Counted from the first letter of the stretch, positions 9,529 to 17,942 are shown. The stretch: 64,000 nt of DNA from Pseudoxanthomonas sp. CF125 (GCF_900104085.1 NZ_FNLD01000001.1:1-64000); one strand, 5' to 3'. Translations and numbers: made by a program. The notes: generated from the sequence alone by a model not told the origin.

Positions 9529-10122
9529 TCATGTTCCGGTGGACCTTTCGGCCGCCGCCACGATCAGGCGGCTGCGTGCCCAGGGCAGGTCGGGCAGGGC
9601 GTCGCCATAGGTCTCGCGCACCCAGGGGTAGCTGCACAATTCCTTCATCAGCATGCTGGCGCGTACGCCGGCATCGGGCATCTGGTTCTGGCCTACTTCC
9701 TTGAAGCCGAAGCTGCCGTGGAACAGCAGCGCCGGGTCGGCGCCGTGGTCCAGGAATACTTCGCAGGCCAGCTGCGGGTATCTCAATTCGGCGTAGCTCT
9801 GCACGTCGGCATAGAAGGCGCGGCCCACGCCGCCGCCGCGGCGGCGGCTGGCCACCACGATGCGGTCGATGTAGAAGAATTTCGGATAGCGTTCGCGGAA
9901 CCAGGCGAAGTTGCTGCTGTCGTGGTCCGAATCGGCTCCGAAACCGACCAGAAAGCCGGCCAGGTTGCCGTCGCGTTCGGCGACGCGGAAATATTCGGCC
10001 TGCTCGTGGAAACGGTGCAGCCTGGCCGAATCCAGCGGCAGGATCGCCAGTCCGGCGTTGTTGTTCAGGGCTAGGACGGAATCCAGCTCGTGCTCGCGCA
10101 CGTCGCGGATGACAATCGACAT
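9529..10122 (-). CDS. GNAT family N-acetyltransferase
   Basis: 197 residues. The acetyl-CoA-binding core is visible as FFYIDRIVVASRRRGGGVGR (motif A, RRGGGVG) at about residues 85-105, followed by a C-terminal VFLDHGADPALLFHGSFGFKEVG strand region. The substrate is unknown. It is the first gene of a minus-strand run with minC-minD-minE, 10 bases from minC, and is likely co-transcribed with it. Confidence 0.85.
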   Translation of the reverse strand: MSIVIRDVREHELDSVLALNNNAGLAILPLDSARLHRFHEQAEYFRVAERDGNLAGFLVGFGADSDHDSSNFAWFRERYPKFFYIDRIVVASRRRGGGVGRAFYADVQSYAELRYPQLACEVFLDHGADPALLFHGSFGFKEVGQNQMPDAGVRASMLMKELCSYPWVRETYGDALPDLPWARSRLIVAAAERSTGT

Positions 10123-10268
10123 TCAACTCGCTCCGGGGAGATGGTACGGGTGGCCGCGAGCCACCGGGCCGGATTATCGCATGCGCGGCATGGCGCGGGG
10201 CGGCCCCGGAACCGCATACATGACTTTCGGTCAGGGTGGGCGCCGGGCAATCGGCCTAAGATGGATGG

Positions 10269-11498
10269 ATGTTGAATCGACTCAGCCACACCCGTCTCCT
10301 GCGTGCAGCCGGTCTGTACACGTGGGCGCTGGTGGGCATCCCGATCATCCTGAACGTTTGGTTTCTGCCGCCTTCACGCGGTGTGGACGAGACCACGGGG
10401 CTGGGCATCAACGTGCCCATGACCATCGTTTCCTATTTGGCTTTCGGGCTCTGCTACTGGCTGGCTACCCGTTCGCTGGGTTCCCGGGACACGCTGGCCT
10501 CGACCCGTGGCAATTTCGTCCTGCTGATGGTGCTGACGACCGCGGCGGTGGCGGTGGGCTATTTCACCCAGACCGGACTGAGCGCGATGCTGCTGCTGGT
10601 CATGGCCGGGGTGCTGCCCTGGATCCTCAGCCTGCGGGCGGCGGTGGCGTGGCTGCTGCTGGCCCATATCCCGCTGGTGCCCTCGTTCATGGCCCGCGAC
10701 GATTTCAGCTTCTGGGAAGCGTTGTTCCAGTCGACTTTCTACGTCGGATTTTCCGCATTCGTGCTGGTTACCGCGTATGTGGCGCGGCAGCAGGCGCAGG
10801 CGCGGGACGAGCAGCGCAGGCTCAACGCGGAGTTGCGCGCCACCCGCATGCTGCTGGCCGAAAGCGCCCGGGTGAACGAACGCACCCGCATTTCCCGCGA
10901 ACTGCACGACTTGCTGGGCCATCACCTGACCGCGCTCAGCCTGAATCTGGAAGTCGCCGGCCACATGACCGAGGGCCGCGCGCTGGAGCACGTCAAGCAG
11001 GCCCACACCCTGGCCAAGCTCTTGCTGACCGACGTGCGCGAGGTGGTCAGCCAATTGCGCGAGGGCGACGCCATCGACCTGGGGGGCGCGCTGCTGCTGC
11101 TGACCGAACGGGTGCCGGCGCTGGCCATACACATGAATATCGAAGAACCGCTGACCCTGGACGATGCCGAACGGGCCCATGTGCTGCTGCGCTGCACCCA
11201 GGAGATCATCACCAATGCCGTACGCCATGCCGGCGCACGCAATCTCTGGATCCATTGCCGGCGCGACGGCGGCCAGATCGTGATCAACGCCCACGACGAC
11301 GGGCAGGGCGCGGATGTGGTGATCGCCGGCAATGGCCTGCGCGGCATGCGCGAACGCCTGCGCCAGCATGGCGGCAACATGACCATCGAATCCCGCGCGG
11401 GCGGCGGTTTCCGCCTGTGCCTGCAAGTTCCTGTCGAGACGACCGAACCCCTTGCCCTGGAGCTTCGCCCAGAGCCCCTTACCGGAGGTACCGCATGA
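10269..11498 (+). CDS. Sensor histidine kinase, NarL/DesK type
   Basis: 409 residues. The N-terminal half contains about five membrane segments (residues ~15-175). Next is a HisKA_3 dimerisation domain with phospho-acceptor His213 in ISRELHDLLGHH, and a HATPase_c domain (ITNAVRHAG, NGLRGMRERL). It would autophosphorylate and pass phosphate to the response regulator whose ATG overlaps its TGA (ATGA, 11495-11498). The fold is like DesK-type thermosensors, but the signal cannot be deduced. Confidence 0.93.
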   Translation: MLNRLSHTRLLRAAGLYTWALVGIPIILNVWFLPPSRGVDETTGLGINVPMTIVSYLAFGLCYWLATRSLGSRDTLASTRGNFVLLMVLTTAAVAVGYFTQTGLSAMLLLVMAGVLPWILSLRAAVAWLLLAHIPLVPSFMARDDFSFWEALFQSTFYVGFSAFVLVTAYVARQQAQARDEQRRLNAELRATRMLLAESARVNERTRISRELHDLLGHHLTALSLNLEVAGHMTEGRALEHVKQAHTLAKLLLTDVREVVSQLREGDAIDLGGALLLLTERVPALAIHMNIEEPLTLDDAERAHVLLRCTQEIITNAVRHAGARNLWIHCRRDGGQIVINAHDDGQGADVVIAGNGLRGMRERLRQHGGNMTIESRAGGGFRLCLQVPVETTEPLALELRPEPLTGGTA

Positions 11499-12136
11499 TC
11501 CGTGTCTGCCTGGTCGACGACCAAACGCTGGTGAGGGAGGGCATCCGCTCCCTGTTGGGATTGGACGACGGCATCGAGGTAGTGGCCGAGGCCGCCGACG
11601 GCCGTCAGGCGGTGGAGCTTATTCCCCAGATCAAACCCGACGTGGTGCTGATGGACATGCGCATGCCGGTGATGTCCGGGCTGGAAGCCTTGCAGGCCCT
11701 GGCCGCCGCGCACCAGCTGCCGCCGGCGATCATCCTCACCACTTTCGACGACGACCAGCTGGTGCTGGCGGGGCTGAAGGCGGGGGCCAAGGGCTATCTG
11801 CTGAAGGACGTCTCGCTGGAACAGCTGGTGGGCGCGATCCGCACCGTGGCTTCGGGCGGTTCGCTGGTGCAGCCGGCGGTGACCCAGCGTCTGCTGTCGG
11901 GCCTGGAGCACATGCGCAACGAGTTCGTCAGCCTGGACCGCCCCGATCCGCTGACCGACCGGGAAACCGAGATCCTGCGCCTGATGGCCAGCGGCTTCTC
12001 CAACAAGGAGATCGCCAATTCCCTGGGCGTGGCCGAGGGCACGATCAAGAACCACGTCTCCAATATCCTGTCCAAACTGGGCGTACGCGATCGCACCCGG
12101 GCCGTGCTCAAGGCATTCGAACTTCAGCTGGTCTGA
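11495..12136 (+). CDS. LuxR/NarL-family response regulator
   Basis: 213 residues. The receiver domain (1-120) has the acidic pair DD (8-9), phospho-acceptor Asp54 in VLMDMRMP and a conserved Lys in GYLLKD. The LuxR helix-turn-helix is at ~148-205 (LTDRETEILRLMASGFSNKE, TIKNHVSNILSKLGV). ATG at 11495 is set by GGAGG at 11484-11488 and overlaps the kinase stop, so the pair is a coupled operon. The frame is also open far upstream, but that part is a shadow of the kinase gene. Target genes are unknown. Confidence 0.95.
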   Translation: MIRVCLVDDQTLVREGIRSLLGLDDGIEVVAEAADGRQAVELIPQIKPDVVLMDMRMPVMSGLEALQALAAAHQLPPAIILTTFDDDQLVLAGLKAGAKGYLLKDVSLEQLVGAIRTVASGGSLVQPAVTQRLLSGLEHMRNEFVSLDRPDPLTDRETEILRLMASGFSNKEIANSLGVAEGTIKNHVSNILSKLGVRDRTRAVLKAFELQLV

Positions 12137-12151
12137 ACCGGAAAGCCGGCA

Positions 12152-12176
12152 GGACAGGGCGGGTCGCCCCCTGTCC
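12152..12176 (+). terminator. Terminator-like hairpin after the two-component operon
   Basis: GGACAGGG...CCCTGTCC, an 8-bp stem with a 9-base G/C-rich loop, 15 bases after the response-regulator stop. It has no T-run. Confidence 0.45.
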
Positions 12177-12339
12177 GATTCTGCGGTTTTCGCTGTTTTC
12201 CGCCGTGAGTGAAGCTTCCGTTGCGCTGCAACGCAGCGCCCGCCGATGCACCGACGGGCTGACCGAATCCGTCAAGCCTGCTAGGATGCGCCCTGCACCT
12301 ATTTCACTGGCCAAGGGATCGGCCCCCGGAGACTGCTGA

Positions 12340-13500
12340 ATGACCCGTTTGCTCGAGTTCCTGATTGCACTGGCGCTTGTTCTTGCGCTATTCCTGGTGG
12401 TCGGCCTGGTGCTGCCTTCCAAGCGTCACTTGGTGGATAGCACCGAGACCAACCGACGCATGACTATCGTGTTCGACACCATCAACAACGTCCGCCGGCT
12501 GAAGGACTGGAACCTGCTGATGCCCAGCAAGGTTTCCGAGCTGACCTACAGCGGCGGCGGCGAAGGCCATACCGGCGTCGGCGCGCGCGTCGATTTCAAC
12601 TCGGCCGACAAGCGCTGGGGCAAGGGCCATTGGGAAATCACCGAGAGCGAGGCTCCGGCCGGCACCGGTGGCGGCAAGGTGGGGTACGCCATCGAAGACC
12701 GCAGTCCCGGCGGCGACAAGAAGACCGTCTTCACTCTTGAGCCGGCCGGCAAGAACGGCCGCAACGTGAAAGTCACCCAGACTTACGACGTCAGCTACGG
12801 CTGGAACCTGCTCGGCCGTTTCAACGGCATGTACGTCAGCCGCCACGTCGGCGATTCGGTCAAGGCCAGCTTGTCCAAGCTGACCAACATGCTGGCCACC
12901 GTGCCCAATTTCGACTACCGCATCGAAGGCTCCAAGCTGACCGGCCTCAAGGTGGTCGAGCTTCCCGCCGAAGACCTGCTGGTGGTCAAGGCCGGCAACA
13001 TCGACCGCAACAACGAAGTCATCAAAGCGTCGATCAAGGCCAACCAGGAGTGGATCAAGCGCGTGATGGAATCCAACGGCCTGGAGGCCGCCGGTCCGGT
13101 GCGCATCATCACCACCGATTTCGGTACCGAAAAGTACGCCTTCGACGTGGCCCAACCGGTGCGCAAGCGCAGCGGCGCCGCTTCGAAACCGGCCAGTGGC
13201 GACAAGGCCAAGGAGCCGCCGATCACGCCGCCGGCCGCGACCACTGCTTCGGCTGGTCCGCTGAAGGTTTCGGTTTCCGGTACGCCGGTCGAGTACGTAC
13301 ATGTCGAAGCGCACAGGGCCGCTTCGGCCAATTACACGGGCTACATGGCAGAACTGGACGCCGTGCGTAATTCGCTGCGCGCCTGGGCGATGACCAATGG
13401 CTACGAAGTCGCCGACCGTCCTTACGAATCCTGGAAGGGCGGCGTGGATCAGGCGTTCACCGCCGATGGCGCGTTCGATGTCTATTGGGCCATCAAGTAA
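12340..13500 (+). CDS. Membrane-anchored SRPBCC (polyketide-cyclase-like) protein
   Basis: 386 residues. An N-terminal membrane anchor (residues 4-26) precedes an SRPBCC/START-like ligand-binding domain (~30-185; VFDTINNVRRLKDWNLLMPS, THTGVGARVDF-like loop). A C-terminal region (~200-386, broken by a Lys/Pro/Ala linker) resembles GyrI-like small-molecule-binding domains (VEYVHVEAHRAA). The ligand is unknown. The ATG is preceded by CCCGGAGACTGCTGA. It stands alone, with a terminator downstream at 13588. Confidence 0.75.
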   Translation: MTRLLEFLIALALVLALFLVVGLVLPSKRHLVDSTETNRRMTIVFDTINNVRRLKDWNLLMPSKVSELTYSGGGEGHTGVGARVDFNSADKRWGKGHWEITESEAPAGTGGGKVGYAIEDRSPGGDKKTVFTLEPAGKNGRNVKVTQTYDVSYGWNLLGRFNGMYVSRHVGDSVKASLSKLTNMLATVPNFDYRIEGSKLTGLKVVELPAEDLLVVKAGNIDRNNEVIKASIKANQEWIKRVMESNGLEAAGPVRIITTDFGTEKYAFDVAQPVRKRSGAASKPASGDKAKEPPITPPAATTASAGPLKVSVSGTPVEYVHVEAHRAASANYTGYMAELDAVRNSLRAWAMTNGYEVADRPYESWKGGVDQAFTADGAFDVYWAIK

Positions 13501-13510
13501 GAACAAACTC

Positions 13511-13538
13511 GTAGGAGCACGCCTGGTGACGCCAGGCG
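13511..13538. repeat. Half REP-like element GTAGGAGC with a CGCCTGG/CCAGGCG stem
   Basis: It begins with the GTAGGAGC head shared by several repeat families here, but carries a different stem (CGCCTGG TGACG CCAGGCG) and has no opposing arm nearby. Confidence 0.6.
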
Positions 13539-13587
13539 ATAAGCGATAAACGCGTCGCGGACTCCGGTCCGCGCGCGGTTTGGGGGT

Positions 13588-13617
13588 AACGCGCCGCTTT
13601 TGCGGCGCGTTGCATTT
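13588..13617 (+). terminator. Intrinsic terminator after the SRPBCC gene
   Basis: AACGCGCCGC TTTT GCGGCGCGTT, a perfect 10-bp stem, followed by GCATTT. It lies 88 bases after the SRPBCC stop. Confidence 0.75.
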
Positions 13618-13670
13618 CGGAGTATCCGCTGTCATCGGCCAGGACGCCGCTTCCTGAAGAGGCCGCTGCT

Positions 13671-14042
13671 TTGTTGCATTACGACCGTCGTCAACGCAAA
13701 CCCTCCTTGCTCGCTTTTTCCGGCGCCCTGTTCGCCGCGCTCGCCGTCGCGCTAGGCGCCTACGCCGCCCATGGCGTGGCCGACGCGCACGCGCAATCCA
13801 ATCTGCAGACCGCCGCGTTGTACGCGTTCGGTCACGGCATCGCGCTTGCCGCGCTTGCCGCCGGCACCTCCCGGTCGCTGGGGCGTGCGGGCCTCTATCT
13901 GTTGCTGATAGGCACACTGCTGTTTTCGGGCAGCCTGGCCTTGGCGGCGCTGACGCAGATCAATGCCAAACTGGCGCCGGTGGGCGGCATCGGTTTGATG
14001 CTGGGCTGGCTGTTGTGGGCGCTCGACGCGATCCGTCGCTGA
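13671..14042 (+). CDS. DUF423 family membrane protein
   Basis: 123 residues with four predicted membrane segments and the family signature ALGAYAAHG near the N-terminus, then LFSGSLALAAL and GGIGLMLGWLLWA. The function of DUF423 proteins is unknown. The start is TTG at 13671, after GAAGAGG at 13655-13661; no ATG lies before the first conserved segment. The next gene, a DNA glycosylase, starts 11 bases downstream with its GAGG ribosome site overlapping this stop codon, so the two are likely co-transcribed. Confidence 0.8.
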   Translation: MLHYDRRQRKPSLLAFSGALFAALAVALGAYAAHGVADAHAQSNLQTAALYAFGHGIALAALAAGTSRSLGRAGLYLLLIGTLLFSGSLALAALTQINAKLAPVGGIGLMLGWLLWALDAIRR

Positions 14043-14053
14043 GGTCCGCCCGC

Positions 14054-14728
14054 ATGCCCCGTCACGCCCGGGGGTTCGATACCCGGGAAGCCTTCGATCA
14101 TCTGAGCAAGCGCGACCGCAAGCTGGGCGCGTGGATGAAGCGCGTCGGCTACCTGGAGCCGCAGCCGGGCTGGCGCAAGCCGTTCGACCCGGTCGACGCT
14201 CTGGCCCGCGCGATCCTGTATCAGCAGCTCAGCGGCAAGGCGGCCTCGACCATCGTGGGCCGCCTGGAGGCTGCCATCGGCAGCGCCCGGCTGCATTCCG
14301 ACACGCTGGGGCGCATCGACGATGCGGCCTTGCGCGCCTGTGGCGTCTCCGGCAACAAGACCCTCGCCTTGCGCGATCTGGCGGCCCGCGAAGCCAATGG
14401 GGAAATCCCCAATCTGCGGCAGATGTCCACGATGCATCAGGACGATATCGTCGCCGCGCTGGTGCCGGTGCGGGGAATCGGCCGCTGGACTGTGGAAATG
14501 ATGCTGATGTTCCGCCTGGGCCGTCCCGATGTGCTGCCGGTGGACGATCTGGGCATCCGCAAGGGCGCCCAGCGCGTGGACAAACTGGAAACGATGCCGA
14601 CGCCGAAGGAATTGCTGGCGCGCGGAGAGCGCTGGGGTCCGTACCGTACCTACGCCAGCCAGTACCTGTGGCGCATCGCCGATTTCGCCGCCGAGGCGAA
14701 GACGCCGACCAAGCGTTCTCAGGATTGA
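14054..14728 (+). CDS. AlkA-like DNA-3-methyladenine glycosylase (HhH-GPD)
   Basis: 224 residues. The HhH-GPD superfamily glycosylase excises alkylated bases for base-excision repair. It has FDPVDALARAILYQQLS (N-terminal helical signature), the hairpin PVRGIGRWTVEMML (residues 138-151), and the Pro/Asp stretch LPVDDLGIRKG, in which Asp164 or Asp165 is the expected catalytic residue. It lacks the N-terminal AlkA beta domain, so it is the short bacterial type. ATG 14054 is chosen over an upstream in-frame start that lies inside the DUF423 gene, because GAGG lies 9 bases ahead of it. Confidence 0.9.
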   Translation: MPRHARGFDTREAFDHLSKRDRKLGAWMKRVGYLEPQPGWRKPFDPVDALARAILYQQLSGKAASTIVGRLEAAIGSARLHSDTLGRIDDAALRACGVSGNKTLALRDLAAREANGEIPNLRQMSTMHQDDIVAALVPVRGIGRWTVEMMLMFRLGRPDVLPVDDLGIRKGAQRVDKLETMPTPKELLARGERWGPYRTYASQYLWRIADFAAEAKTPTKRSQD

Positions 14729-14765
14729 TTCAAATAATCGCCGAACAAGTGCGTGAACATTGGCA

Positions 14766-14870
14766 CCGTTCGTGGTGAGCTTGTCGAACCACGCTCTTGG
14801 CGAGGTATCTCAGTAGGTAGGAAGTCGTTTTTCCTCGAAAAGCGTGGTTCGACAAGCTCACCACGAACGG
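14766..14870. repeat. 30-bp perfect inverted repeat (CGTTCGTGGTGAGCTTGTCG type)
   Basis: Perfect complementary 30-base arms at 14766-14795 and 14841-14870 around a 45-base loop, between convergent genes. Only one copy was seen in the window. It could form a hairpin terminating both strands. Confidence 0.9.
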
Positions 14871-14900
14871 GTTTACATATTCAGAGATTGGATTCGCGCG

Positions 14901-15938
14901 TTATTCCGATGCGACTTGCAGCACCAGCTTGCCGAAGTTCTCGCCAGTGAAGAGTTTTACCAGCGATTCCGGGAAAGTCTCAAGGCCAACCACCACGTCC
15001 TCGCGCGATTTCATGCGGCCGTCCTTCAGGTAACCCGCAAGCTCGGCGATGGCGACCGGATAACGGTCGGCGTAATCGAACACCACGATTCCCTCCATGC
15101 GCGCGCGATTGACCAATAGCGACAGGTAGTTCTTCGGTCCCTGCACGCCGGTGGCGCTGTTGTACTGGGAAACCGCCCCGCAGATGACGATGCGCGCCTT
15201 GCGGCGCAGACGCGCCAGCACGTGATCCAGGATTTCGCCGCCCACGTTGTCGAAGTAGATGTCGATGCCGTCGGGGCAATGCGTCTTCAGACCGGCGCGC
15301 ACGTCTTCGTTCTTGTAGTCGATGCAGGCGTCGAAGCCCATTTCGTCCACTACGAAGTCGCACTTGGCCTTGCCGCCGGCGATGCCGACCACCCGGCATC
15401 CCTTGATCCTGGCCAGTTGGCCTACGGTCTGGCCCACTGCGCCCGAAGCGCCCGAGACCACCACCACATCGCCTTCCTTCGGTTGACCCACGTCCATCAG
15501 GCCGAAGTAGCCGGTCATGCCCGGCATGCCCAGCACGTTGAGCCATTGGGTGATGGTTCCCATGCGCAGGTCGATCTTGCTGATGCCGTGGCGCTTGATT
15601 TCGGCGGGCGCGAACTGGCGGTATTCCTGCACGCCCAAGCCTCCGGTCACCAGGTCGCCGGCCGCGAAGCTCTCGTGCTTGGAAGCCACCACCTTGCCGA
15701 TGCCACCCGCGCGCATCACCTCGCCGATTTCCACCGGCGCGATGTACGACTTGCCCTCGTTCATCCAGCCGCGCATCGCAGGATCCAGCGACAGCGAAAG
15801 CGTCTTCACCAGCACGCCGCCCTCGACCGGCTCGGCCACCGCTTCGGTGGTGAACTGCCAGTTCTCGCGCGTGGTCATGCCGACCGGGCGATTGGCCAGG
15901 CGTATCTGGTGGTTTTGCAGCGAAGCGAGATTGGTCAT
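14901..15938 (-). CDS. NADP-dependent MDR oxidoreductase, CurA / 2-alkenal reductase type
   Basis: 345 residues, medium-chain dehydrogenase/reductase of the zinc-independent leukotriene B4 dehydrogenase/CurA group. N-terminal substrate domain with LDPAMRGWMNEGKSY; Rossmann NADPH motif SGASGAVGQTVGQLARIKG at about residues 153-171; then GIAGGKAKC and DIYFDNVGGE. It would reduce activated double bonds of enones or alkenals. ATG 15938 (MTNLASLQNHQIRLANRPVG) is the family start; the open frame upstream of it is repeat sequence and another gene's shadow. Confidence 0.92.
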   Translation of the reverse strand: MTNLASLQNHQIRLANRPVGMTTRENWQFTTEAVAEPVEGGVLVKTLSLSLDPAMRGWMNEGKSYIAPVEIGEVMRAGGIGKVVASKHESFAAGDLVTGGLGVQEYRQFAPAEIKRHGISKIDLRMGTITQWLNVLGMPGMTGYFGLMDVGQPKEGDVVVVSGASGAVGQTVGQLARIKGCRVVGIAGGKAKCDFVVDEMGFDACIDYKNEDVRAGLKTHCPDGIDIYFDNVGGEILDHVLARLRRKARIVICGAVSQYNSATGVQGPKNYLSLLVNRARMEGIVVFDYADRYPVAIAELAGYLKDGRMKSREDVVVGLETFPESLVKLFTGENFGKLVLQVASE

Positions 15939-15947
15939 GTGGATTCC

Positions 15948-16019
15948 GTAGGTCGGGGCTACGCCCCCGACGCGATTGGTCTTGGATGAAAGCGCGTCGG
16001 GGGCGTAGCCCCGACCTAC
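15948..16019. repeat. Inverted repeat, GTAGGTCGGGGCTACGCCCC family
   Basis: Perfect 27-base arms (15948-15974 and 15993-16019) around an 18-base loop. The right arm supplies the TAG stop of the M15 gene. A second full copy is at 58829 and a half copy at 6961. Confidence 0.95.
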
Positions 16020-16810
16020 CGGTAACGCCAGTGCCAGGGTTCGTAGATGATGCCGTGGGGATTGTCGCGTGGATAGCTCATGAGGAAACCGAAAGTTTCT
16101 GCATTCGCTGTCAGCCAAGCGAACGCAGCCGTGTCCTCGAACGATTCTTCCGCGGGAGCTTCGCCGGGAGTGCCGATATCCAACGCATTGCCGCTGTGAT
16201 GCTCGCTGTAGCCGGGCGCGGCGTTCACAGTGAGGATATGTTCCACCGTCTGTCCGCGCGCGAGTTTGCGTTCGAAGATGCCCAGTTGGTAATGGTGGCT
16301 GCGATAGCCGGAAATGGCCTCGAGCACGACCCCGTCGCCGCCCGCCGCGTGTCGCATGGCTTCCCACGCGCGCGCCGCACGCGCGGTGAGCCATAGTGGA
16401 CGCCGGTAGCGGTCGAATCCTGCGAAGGCAAGGGCGGCGGGTTCCGGCACCAGTTCAAGCCCGACCTGCTCGCCGTAGCTTTCGTCCAGGCCCAGATAGT
16501 CCAAGCGCTCTATCAACCGGTCCAGCGGCAGTTCGCCCGAGGCGTCGATATCGAAACCGCGATCGGTGCGCAGGCCGTCGAGCGCGTCGAGCGCGGCTTC
16601 CACGCCCGGTTCGTGCGCCCAGCGCGGCGACAGCGACAGCATGCCTTCCGGCAGCGCGGCCGCCAGATAGCGGCCGTCGCGCTTGCGCCGCAGCACATGC
16701 CCGGCCCGCGACAGCGCCCGCGCATCGGCGTTGCTGCGCGCGCGCAGCAGGCCGGCGGGCCAGAGTTCCACTTCCGGGGTATTTATCAGGATTCGGGGCT
16801 GGCCGCGCAT
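16016..16810 (-). CDS. M15 family D-alanyl-D-alanine carboxypeptidase (VanY-like)
   Basis: 264 residues. The C-terminal half is a peptidase M15/VanY domain: SGYRSHHYQ, the zinc motif SEHHSGNALDIG (His and Asp ligands) and the C-terminal EPWHWRYR with the third zinc ligand. The N-terminal half (~1-120) is a less conserved extension. No signal peptide is visible, which is unusual for a peptidoglycan enzyme. The TAG stop lies within the CTAC end of a repeat. It is the last gene of the SPFH operon, 9 bases after the preceding gene. Expected role: trimming the terminal D-Ala of peptidoglycan peptides. Confidence 0.88.
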   Translation of the reverse strand: MRGQPRILINTPEVELWPAGLLRARSNADARALSRAGHVLRRKRDGRYLAAALPEGMLSLSPRWAHEPGVEAALDALDGLRTDRGFDIDASGELPLDRLIERLDYLGLDESYGEQVGLELVPEPAALAFAGFDRYRRPLWLTARAARAWEAMRHAAGGDGVVLEAISGYRSHHYQLGIFERKLARGQTVEHILTVNAAPGYSEHHSGNALDIGTPGEAPAEESFEDTAAFAWLTANAETFGFLMSYPRDNPHGIIYEPWHWRYR

Positions 16811-16819
16811 CGGCCCAGC

Positions 16820-17416
16820 TTAGCGGCGCAGCGGATTTGTCGCCAGTTCGCGCAATCGGTTGAGCAGGGCGTCGGGTTGCTGCGGCTGCAGCAGCAGGCC
16901 GGTGCTGTGGGCGGTGGGCAACCACAGCGCACGGCGTTCTCCGGCGATGGCGACGAATGCTTTTTCGCGGTTGCGCAGGCGGAAGTGGCCGCTGTGAAAG
17001 CCTGGCACCGAATAGCCGTTGGTCTTCACTCCCGGCTTGAACTCCGTGCGCTCGTCCAGGTCGATCACCCGCGCCTCATCCAGCCTCAGCTCCGGCAACG
17101 GAACGACCCGCGAGTAGAAGCTGGTCTTCACTTCCAAAGAGTCGGCAGAAAGCGTCAGCCGATGCCGATGCATGGCCCTGTCCAGAAGCGCCCAGACGAC
17201 CGACATCAACAGCGCCTCGGCGCCGACGATCGCCGCGCCCACCAGGATCGGATCGCCGCCGGCGAAGTCCCAATGCGTGTCGCCGCTCTTGACCGCGAGC
17301 AAGGCCGCAAGGGTGACCAGCACCGGCAGCAGCACGCACAGGCAGAACATCCAAAGCCGTGGCTGCTTGCCGGGCGGCACCAGCTGCAGGTGCGGCTCAA
17401 GCATGCGCGCGCTCAC
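16820..17416 (-). CDS. Membrane protein with PH-like domain
   Basis: 198 residues. Two membrane segments (~20-42 and ~54-78) precede a soluble C-terminal region resembling a bacterial PH domain (LTLSADSLEVKTSFYSRVVP, PGFHSGHFRLRNREKAFVAI). The function is unknown. GTG 17416 overlaps the TGA of the 40-codon gene (GTGA), supporting translational coupling; an in-frame ATG four codons later is the alternative start. It lies between the small peptide gene and the M15 carboxypeptidase. Confidence 0.72.
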   Translation of the reverse strand: MSARMLEPHLQLVPPGKQPRLWMFCLCVLLPVLVTLAALLAVKSGDTHWDFAGGDPILVGAAIVGAEALLMSVVWALLDRAMHRHRLTLSADSLEVKTSFYSRVVPLPELRLDEARVIDLDERTEFKPGVKTNGYSVPGFHSGHFRLRNREKAFVAIAGERRALWLPTAHSTGLLLQPQQPDALLNRLRELATNPLRR

Positions 17417-17535
17417 CGCAGCAACAGCATCGCGCCGGCGCCAAGCAGTGCGGCCGACGCGCCAAGCAGAACAGGCACCAGGGACCGGGACTTGCCCGGA
17501 AAGCGGCTTTCAATCAGTCGTCTTACATGCAGCAC
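17413..17535 (-). CDS. 40-residue single-pass membrane peptide
   Basis: A short gene with GTG start at 17535, preceded by AAGGAG at 17542-17547 with a 6-base spacer. It encodes 40 residues: a basic N-terminus (HVRRL, RFPGKSR) and one hydrophobic segment (residues ~19-39, LVPVLLGASAALLGAGAMLL). Its TGA overlaps the GTG of the next gene. Seen directly: ribosome site, start, transmembrane segment and coupling. I know no family for it. Predicted orientation is N-terminus in the cytoplasm. Confidence 0.65.
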   Translation of the reverse strand: MLHVRRLIESRFPGKSRSLVPVLLGASAALLGAGAMLLLR

Positions 17536-17562
17536 AGCGCACTCCTTACTGGTAGCGGCCAA

Positions 17563-17742
17563 TCAGGCGGGCTTCTTCAGCACCAGGCGCACGGCGTCCA
17601 TGGCTTCGGCATGCGACATCGACACCAGTTCCCAACCCTGCTGCCCCAGCCGGGTCAACTCTTCCTGCACGCGCTCGGTCACCGAGCGTCCGAACATCTG
17701 CACCTTGATCTCGGCGACGTGATAGCTCCAGCGGATACTCAT
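17563..17742 (-). CDS. DUF4177-like small protein
   Basis: 59 residues. The pattern fits DUF4177: SYHVAEIKVQMFGRS, then VQEELTRLGQQGWELVSMSH, then a final strand VRLVLKKP. The QGWELV motif is the family hallmark. The function is unknown. ATG 17742 shares one base with the stop of the upstream gene (TAATG) and has AGAAGGAG upstream, inside that gene's last codons. Its stop lies 27 bases before the 40-codon membrane peptide gene. Confidence 0.82.
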   Translation of the reverse strand: MSIRWSYHVAEIKVQMFGRSVTERVQEELTRLGQQGWELVSMSHAEAMDAVRLVLKKPA

Positions 17743-17921
17743 TACTTCGTCTCCTTCTTGTCTTCGCTGACTTTGGGCAACCGCCCGGCCTTGCGTAGCG
17801 CGTCTCGCAACACGTATTCGATCTGCGCATTCAACGAACGCAGGTCGTCATCGGCCCAGCGCTGCGCCGCGTTCAGTACGTCGGCGCTGATGCGCAGGGG
17901 ATAGGCTTTTTTCTCTGCCAC
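17742..17921 (-). CDS. Arc-family ribbon-helix-helix DNA-binding protein
   Basis: 59 residues with GTG start at 17921. The ribbon-helix-helix fold is visible: beta strand AYPLRIS, helix [18 protein letters not shown], helix [19 protein letters not shown]. Members of this class bind DNA as dimers at short direct or inverted repeats. It sits second in the operon, 21 bases after the SPFH gene. Inference: it represses its own operon through the tandem GATATC element at 18846-18862. The Shine-Dalgarno sequence is weak, so coupling to the SPFH gene is likely. Confidence 0.85.
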   Translation of the reverse strand: MAEKKAYPLRISADVLNAAQRWADDDLRSLNAQIEYVLRDALRKAGRLPKVSEDKKETK

Positions 17922-17942
17922 GATCCGGTCCGGCCCGCCGGC

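Noticed and set aside
9911..11494. N-terminal extension of the response regulator frame
   Set aside because: The frame is open upstream, but it overlaps the kinase gene in another frame. The true ATG at 11495 has GGAGG and the receiver domain begins there.
12388..13917. 509-residue minus-strand open frame across the SRPBCC and DUF423 genes
   Set aside because: It runs antisense through two genes and an intrinsic terminator, and its product is Arg/Gly-rich without recognisable motifs.
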